A stretch of DNA of 64,000 nt from an uncultured Gammaproteobacteria bacterium. Its GTDB lineage: Bacteria > Pseudomonadota > Gammaproteobacteria > JAADHQ01. Shown here one piece after another: positions 59,461 through 64,000 of this stretch. The stretch spans positions 114,871 through 178,870 of the forward strand of contig CAMYJO010000003.1 in assembly GCA_947258755.1 (NCBI GenBank), given 5' to 3'. The translations under genes and the position numbers were made by a program. Position 1 is the first letter of the stretch. Every line of letters starts with the position of its first letter. The notes under the pieces were generated by a model. The model made no database searches. It was not told where the DNA came from and saw only the letters and a list, made by a program, of their open reading frames with translations.

Positions 59461-61959
59461 TTATTCGGGCGATGTCGGCTTCAATTTCCATATGTCAGCA
59501 TTATAATCGAGCATGGTGCGATCAGTAGAGAACTTACCACTATTAGCCGTATTTAAAATACTCATGCGCGTCCAGCGCTCCTTGTCCCTGTAAGCTTCTG
59601 CAACACGTTCCTGGGCATCAACGAAACTGCGGAAATCCGCAGCTGTTAACCATGGGTCGTGCTCATTGTAGATGCTGTCGATAATGGGATTAAACAATTC
59701 GGATTCAAATTGATTAAAGTGCCCGCTTTGCAGGAGTTGCATGACTGCCTTAAGGTCATCATCGCCATCAATAATTGCGGTCGGGTTATAATCTTTGCGC
59801 ATTTCCTTGACTTCTGCGGCATCAAGCCCAAACAGGAAGAAATTCTCATCACCCACTTCTTCCCGGATTTCGATATTGGCACCATCCAGTGTTCCTATAG
59901 TGACAGCACCATTCATCATAAACTTCATATTGCCAGTACCCGACGCTTCTTTGCCAGCTGTTGATATTTGCTCAGAAAGATCGGCGCCGGGGCAGATTAT
60001 TTCCATCGCGGAAACTCTGTAATTAGGGAAAAATACCAATTTAAGCTTATCACCCACTTCCTGATCATTATTGATAACCTTGGCAACATTATTGATTAAT
60101 TTTATTGTCATTTTTGCCATAGCGTATCCGGGTGCAGCCTTGCCACCTATCAATACACAACGCTTGGTCCAATTGTCACAATCGCCGCGCTTAACCCGAT
60201 TATAAAGATGTATGACATGCAGTACGTTCAGAATCTGTCGCTTGTATTCATGTATACGCTTGACCTGGATGTCGAACATTGCCTCGGTATTAAACCTGAC
60301 GGCACATTCTTCCTCAACCAGGTCCGCCAGCTTCTTTTTATTAGATTGCTTTACCTGTAGCCAGCCTTGTCGAAACTCAGGATTATCTACATGGGTCGAC
60401 AAAGTTCGCAACTGTTCCAGGTCTGTAACCCAGCGATCGCCAATATACTTACCCATTAACTTGCTTTGTAGCGGGTTACACATAAGTAACCAACGCCTTT
60501 GTGTTACTCCATTGGTCTTATTGTTGAATTTTTCCGGCCACAATTCATAAAAGTCATGAAACAGGTCTTCTACCAGCAAGCGCGAATGTAACTCGGCCAC
60601 ACCATTGACAGAGAAACTGCCTATAATCGCGAGATTGGCCATACGTACCATGGGTACTTCACCTTCCTCAATGATTGACATGCGACGTATCCTGTCAGCG
60701 TCTCCCGGCCAGTGATTACTGACCTCGGCAAGAAAGCGTGCGTTAATTTCGTAGATGATCTCCAGCAATCGCGGTAATAGTTTTTCAAACAACTGCACTG
60801 GCCATTTTTCCAGGGCTTCAGGTAACAATGTATGGTTAGTATAAGCCATGGATTTAGTCACGATACCCCAAGCCTTGTCCCAGCCGAGATCATAGTTATC
60901 GATTAAAATGCGCATCAATTCAGCGACGGCAATACTGGGATGGGTATCGTTTAACTGGAAACAAAGTTTGTCAGTAAATCCATCAAAATCTCTATCATGC
61001 ACTTCCTCCCATCGGCGCATAACATCCAGAAGGCTCGCTGAGGCAAGAAAATACTGTTGACGTAAACGTAATTCCTTACCATTCTCACTGGCATCATTCG
61101 GGTATAAAACCATGGTGATATGTTCGGCGTCATTCTTCGCCGCTACTGCCTCAGCATAATCACCGGCATTAAATTCTTCCAGGTTAAATTCATCCGTTGA
61201 CGTGGATTTCCACAAACGCAGGCTGTTGACCGTATCATTGCCATAACCTGGAACAGGAATATCATAAGGGATTGCCAGAACATCATCGCAGGAGTTCCAA
61301 TAAATCGTAACAGAGCCATCCTGCTCCCTATGCGTTTCGGTATGCCCGCCAAATTTTATAGTTTGAGTAAATTCAGGGCGCTCAAGCTCCCAAGGATTGC
61401 CGTCGCGTAGCCAGTTGTCAGGTTCCTCTACCTGGAACCCATCCCTGATCTCCTGCCGAAACATACCATAATCGTATCGTAGACCATAACCCATAACCGG
61501 CAACTGCAATGTCGCGCAGCTATCCAGGAAACAGGCCGCCAAACGACCCAGACCACCATTGCCCAGGCCCGCATCATGTTCGCTATCTGCCAATTCCTCT
61601 AGCTTGATACCAAAGTCGTATAGTGCATCTGTAACGGCATCTGTGATACCGAGATTAAGAACCGCATTACCCAATGCTCGCCCCATCAAAAACTCCAATG
61701 ACAAATAACAGGTTTGTCTGGCGTGGCTCTTTTCATAGGCATCACGGGTATTCTTCCACCGTTCCATCAGCCGATCACGTATCGTATACGCCAGTGCCTC
61801 ATAAAGGTAATGATAAGTACAGTGATGCTTATCTCTGCCAAGGGTACGGTTAAAATAGCGCCTGAAATCCTCCGAAATGGCCTTTTCATCCAGGGCAAGT
61901 GGCGGCAGTTCGTTTATCAGAGAAGTTGGGCACATCGTCGCGGGTTTATCTGATTGCAT
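59461..61959 (-). CDS. glgP: Glycogen/alpha-glucan phosphorylase
   Basis: The enzyme releases glucose-1-phosphate from glycogen or maltodextrins. The 832-residue protein has all family blocks: ACFLDSCATLQLPVMGYGLRYDYGMF near 145-170, CFQLNDTHPSIAVAELMRILID near 330, NKTNGVTQRRWLL near 485, VKRIHEYKRQ near 565 and the PLP-lysine region GTGNMKFMMNGAVTIGTLDGAN near 675. Length fits bacterial GlgP. AAAGGA precedes the ATG. No other glycogen gene lies within the window. Confidence 0.96.
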   Translation of the reverse strand: MQSDKPATMCPTSLINELPPLALDEKAISEDFRRYFNRTLGRDKHHCTYHYLYEALAYTIRDRLMERWKNTRDAYEKSHARQTCYLSLEFLMGRALGNAVLNLGITDAVTDALYDFGIKLEELADSEHDAGLGNGGLGRLAACFLDSCATLQLPVMGYGLRYDYGMFRQEIRDGFQVEEPDNWLRDGNPWELERPEFTQTIKFGGHTETHREQDGSVTIYWNSCDDVLAIPYDIPVPGYGNDTVNSLRLWKSTSTDEFNLEEFNAGDYAEAVAAKNDAEHITMVLYPNDASENGKELRLRQQYFLASASLLDVMRRWEEVHDRDFDGFTDKLCFQLNDTHPSIAVAELMRILIDNYDLGWDKAWGIVTKSMAYTNHTLLPEALEKWPVQLFEKLLPRLLEIIYEINARFLAEVSNHWPGDADRIRRMSIIEEGEVPMVRMANLAIIGSFSVNGVAELHSRLLVEDLFHDFYELWPEKFNNKTNGVTQRRWLLMCNPLQSKLMGKYIGDRWVTDLEQLRTLSTHVDNPEFRQGWLQVKQSNKKKLADLVEEECAVRFNTEAMFDIQVKRIHEYKRQILNVLHVIHLYNRVKRGDCDNWTKRCVLIGGKAAPGYAMAKMTIKLINNVAKVINNDQEVGDKLKLVFFPNYRVSAMEIICPGADLSEQISTAGKEASGTGNMKFMMNGAVTIGTLDGANIEIREEVGDENFFLFGLDAAEVKEMRKDYNPTAIIDGDDDLKAVMQLLQSGHFNQFESELFNPIIDSIYNEHDPWLTAADFRSFVDAQERVAEAYRDKERWTRMSILNTANSGKFSTDRTMLDYNADIWKLKPTSPE

Positions 61960-62263
61960 CGTTATCCTTTCACATAATTTAATACAGGTATCATAAAAGT
62001 ACTCATCTATAGCCTAGGCAACATACATGCCATTCAAAAACACATGTAAGTTATTGTTTTTATATATTAATACAGCTCTGTGTGCACTATAACAGCGCAT
62101 TTGTACTATACATGAGGTGCAGTCAATGAGTCAGCTGTACAGTCGCACCATAACTACAGTCTATCAGCACAGCGCAATTCTTCCATATTTCTTACTTATC
62201 CTAACAACTGCTAATATGCCTATATCGACAGTTTCAGTGCTGACTTAATTAAACGAATAGAAT
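61960..62263. other. Intergenic stretch between glgP and the sensor kinase gene
   Basis: This 304-bp region must hold the glgP promoter and the end of the histidine-kinase transcript. I see no RNA gene, repeat element, FNR/CRP box or strong terminator. A short inverted repeat GGTGC/GCACC near 62114-62146 has a loop of about 23 bases and is not convincing. Confidence 0.5.
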
Positions 62264-64000
62264 TTAACTGGCTTTTAACAACAATCGAAACTCGGCACCG
62301 TGCTCGTGGGTAACGACGTCAACACTACCGCGCATTGCCTCGATTAACTCTTTAACCAGCGCCAATCCGATTCCGGTACCAGAGGTCGTACGCGTAAGCT
62401 CGTTACCGGGACGATAAAATAAATGAAATATTTTATGCAAACTGTCTTTTTCTATTCCCGGTCCGTAATCACGAACATAAAACTGTAATAAATTATCTTT
62501 ACCAGGCCTACACCCTATATCTATTTGCTTTTTGTCATCTGCTGTAACAAATTTAATCGCATTATCAGTTAAGTTGATAAATATCTGGGTTAAATAATCT
62601 ATATCGACATCACAGCTTCTTTGCTCGGTATTTTCATCACGAATAATGTTTAACAGGAAGCCATTTCTATCGACGTTTGATTTAACTTTATCCTCAACGG
62701 TAGACAGTATATCCGCGATGGTGAGTTGCTTTAGGTCAGGCTTGATATCATTTCGTGTCATTCTGGCCAGCTGCAAGACATTATTAATTAAACGCGATAG
62801 GCGTTCGCTTTCTTCATAGATATAATCATAATAACCCTGCTTTTTCTGTTCACTAACCCAGCCTTCACGCAACATCTCCCCATACATCCTGATCGACGTC
62901 AGAGGAGTTTTAAGCTCATGACTAACAGCAGAAACAAAATCCTGCTGCTGACGAGTAAGATGAATCTGCTTTAAACCCAAGCGATAAATAAGTAGAAATC
63001 CACCACATAAAACCAACATGATGATTATAGAAAGCCAGTTAATAATTGCACCACCCGGACCGACAGGGAGCTTGCTTACACTGAATATTAGCTCCAATTG
63101 TTCCAGCCCGGATGACAGGCGTTCTTTTAATAACAAAGTGCCCTGTAGATCACCGCCACGAGTACTTTGATAAGCAGTGCCTACATTCGCATCCAGTACT
63201 GACAAGACATTCCCTTGATAGGCAACCAGGAGATTACTGTTGTTGGATACGATGCTACTACTATAGGTACTTCCGATGATACTGGCAAGAAATGGTCCCG
63301 ACTCGATCAAGATACCTTGTATATAACGTTGCCCACCACGCCAGACCTTACGAAATAGAACAAAGTGTCCACTATCAAGCATGCTGAACTCATGCGCATC
63401 TATCTCGCTTTCAAAAATATTGATACGAAAGCCAGTATCCTGCATGGTACTGTCTGCTGATAGCTCTGTCTCTTGCTTAAGACCAGGTAAAACATTACGC
63501 TCCTTTCGTAACACAGATCTTTTAGGAGCAACCCCCTGCCTCGCAACCTGTAGTTTCTTTTTATCCTGCTTATCCAAGCGCGAATAAGCTTCCTTTAATT
63601 TCAGGTTTTCTACTTTCCCGAGACTTCCGGAATAGGTTTTCTGCGATGCCTGCGGTGATCTTCGCTGTCTTTGCAGTTGGTCAAAACCTGCCTGGCTGTC
63701 AGCAATGTCACTTTGGCTTTCTGGTGCTGCTGTCATTTTCGCAGCAATGACAGCTTCACTGGATGGTAGAGGACTGGCTTCGACTTGTTGTCTCGACTGT
63801 TGAAGTAACTTATTTTCACTCAAGGTGGCCTGGATATTTTGTGAAAGCAATAGGCGTTGCTTGTAATCTTGTGGCGATAGCGTTTCATTACTACCGGGTC
63901 CATCGCTTGCCGGTAATAATGGCGAACTGAAATGGCCTGCACTATCTATTTGAAAATAACCTATAACACCGGGCATGTATGCCTTGGGTGGGAACGCTGA
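62264..64000 (-). CDS. Membrane sensor histidine kinase (N-terminus outside the window)
   Basis: The frame stays open past position 64000, so the protein is longer than the visible 578 codons. Visible parts are a long Gln/Ser/Lys-rich segment (about 30-190), an extracytoplasmic region (about 190-320), one membrane helix (about 325-345), HisKA with SAVSHELKTPLTSIRMYGEML, and a HATPase domain with NLTDNAIKF, RDYGPGIEKD and GTGIGLALVKELIEAM. It is an orthodox kinase without a receiver domain. The response-regulator gene is not in the window. Confidence 0.9.
   Translation of the reverse strand, partial: SAFPPKAYMPGVIGYFQIDSAGHFSSPLLPASDGPGSNETLSPQDYKQRLLLSQNIQATLSENKLLQQSRQQVEASPLPSSEAVIAAKMTAAPESQSDIADSQAGFDQLQRQRRSPQASQKTYSGSLGKVENLKLKEAYSRLDKQDKKKLQVARQGVAPKRSVLRKERNVLPGLKQETELSADSTMQDTGFRINIFESEIDAHEFSMLDSGHFVLFRKVWRGGQRYIQGILIESGPFLASIIGSTYSSSIVSNNSNLLVAYQGNVLSVLDANVGTAYQSTRGGDLQGTLLLKERLSSGLEQLELIFSVSKLPVGPGGAIINWLSIIIMLVLCGGFLLIYRLGLKQIHLTRQQQDFVSAVSHELKTPLTSIRMYGEMLREGWVSEQKKQGYYDYIYEESERLSRLINNVLQLARMTRNDIKPDLKQLTIADILSTVEDKVKSNVDRNGFLLNIIRDENTEQRSCDVDIDYLTQIFINLTDNAIKFVTADDKKQIDIGCRPGKDNLLQFYVRDYGPGIEKDSLHKIFHLFYRPGNELTRTTSGTGIGLALVKELIEAMRGSVDVVTHEHGAEFRLLLKAS

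Overview
The window is a gapless stretch of a gammaproteobacterial chromosome of moderate GC. The evidence is lineage-typical gene sets: cheV with flgA-flgM-flgN, a RelA-type (p)ppGpp enzyme, the ydbH-ynbE-ydbL envelope operon, RNase D, Slp lipoproteins, bactofilin and DUF2835. The paired rSAM/selenodomain-associated transferases, FNR-type boxes, Rieske and B12/radical-SAM proteins suggest a motile, facultatively or microaerobic environmental bacterium. The order cannot be fixed from sequence alone. No prophage, integrase, transposase, CRISPR array, rRNA operon or plasmid origin is visible.

Layout. 1-4.1 kb is the edge of a flagellar/chemotaxis locus: cheR (cut by the window edge) and cheV on the minus strand, and flgA, flgM, flgN and a YcgR-like PilZ protein on the plus strand. 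4.1-5.4 kb holds two overlapping small glycosyltransferase-like genes. A tRNA-Arg(CCU) at 5.47 kb is followed by 2.2 tandem 122-bp repeats that each begin with the last 18 bases of the tRNA, then by relA on the opposite strand. 8.3-12.4 kb holds a double-thioredoxin protein, a large PilZ-like protein and small unknowns. 12.5-18.6 kb is an AddAB-type helicase-nuclease pair. 18.9-26 kb holds two related FHA proteins, Rieske, GST, a mini-SRAP protein, a GGDEF/EAL protein and a BrkB-family protein.

26-35.7 kb is a minus-strand block: a SIMPL protein, ydbL-ynbE-ydbH (outer-membrane lipid homeostasis), a Usp-like protein, a LonB-type protease and a slipin/NfeD membrane pair. 36-41 kb has hsp20, an ahcY-pcm pair that makes and clears S-adenosylhomocysteine, a hydrolase and a kinase fusion. 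After a 166-bp MITE-like element come a coupled cyclopropane synthase/flavoprotein pair, a membrane spermidine-synthase-like protein paired with an exported PCMT, and tandem Slp lipoproteins. 50-57 kb includes RNase D, bactofilin with a methyltransferase-like neighbour, YbaK, and a TetR/AhpD-type pair sharing one operator sequence. The window ends with a B12/radical-SAM protein, glycogen phosphorylase and a sensor kinase cut by the edge.

Themes. Four FNR-type boxes (two perfect, two with one mismatch) lie in intergenic regions, and three of them are followed at a constant distance by a -10-like hexamer facing a gene, the fourth at one base less. c-di-GMP signalling recurs (YcgR, GGDEF/EAL, PilZ-like). 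The most unusual features are the tRNA-Arg/repeat array, which resembles the architecture of the E. coli tyrT/rtT locus and sits beside relA; the RelA-like enzyme with an intact hydrolase motif set; the exported PCMT operon; and the TetR-type regulator with an apparently leaderless transcript.
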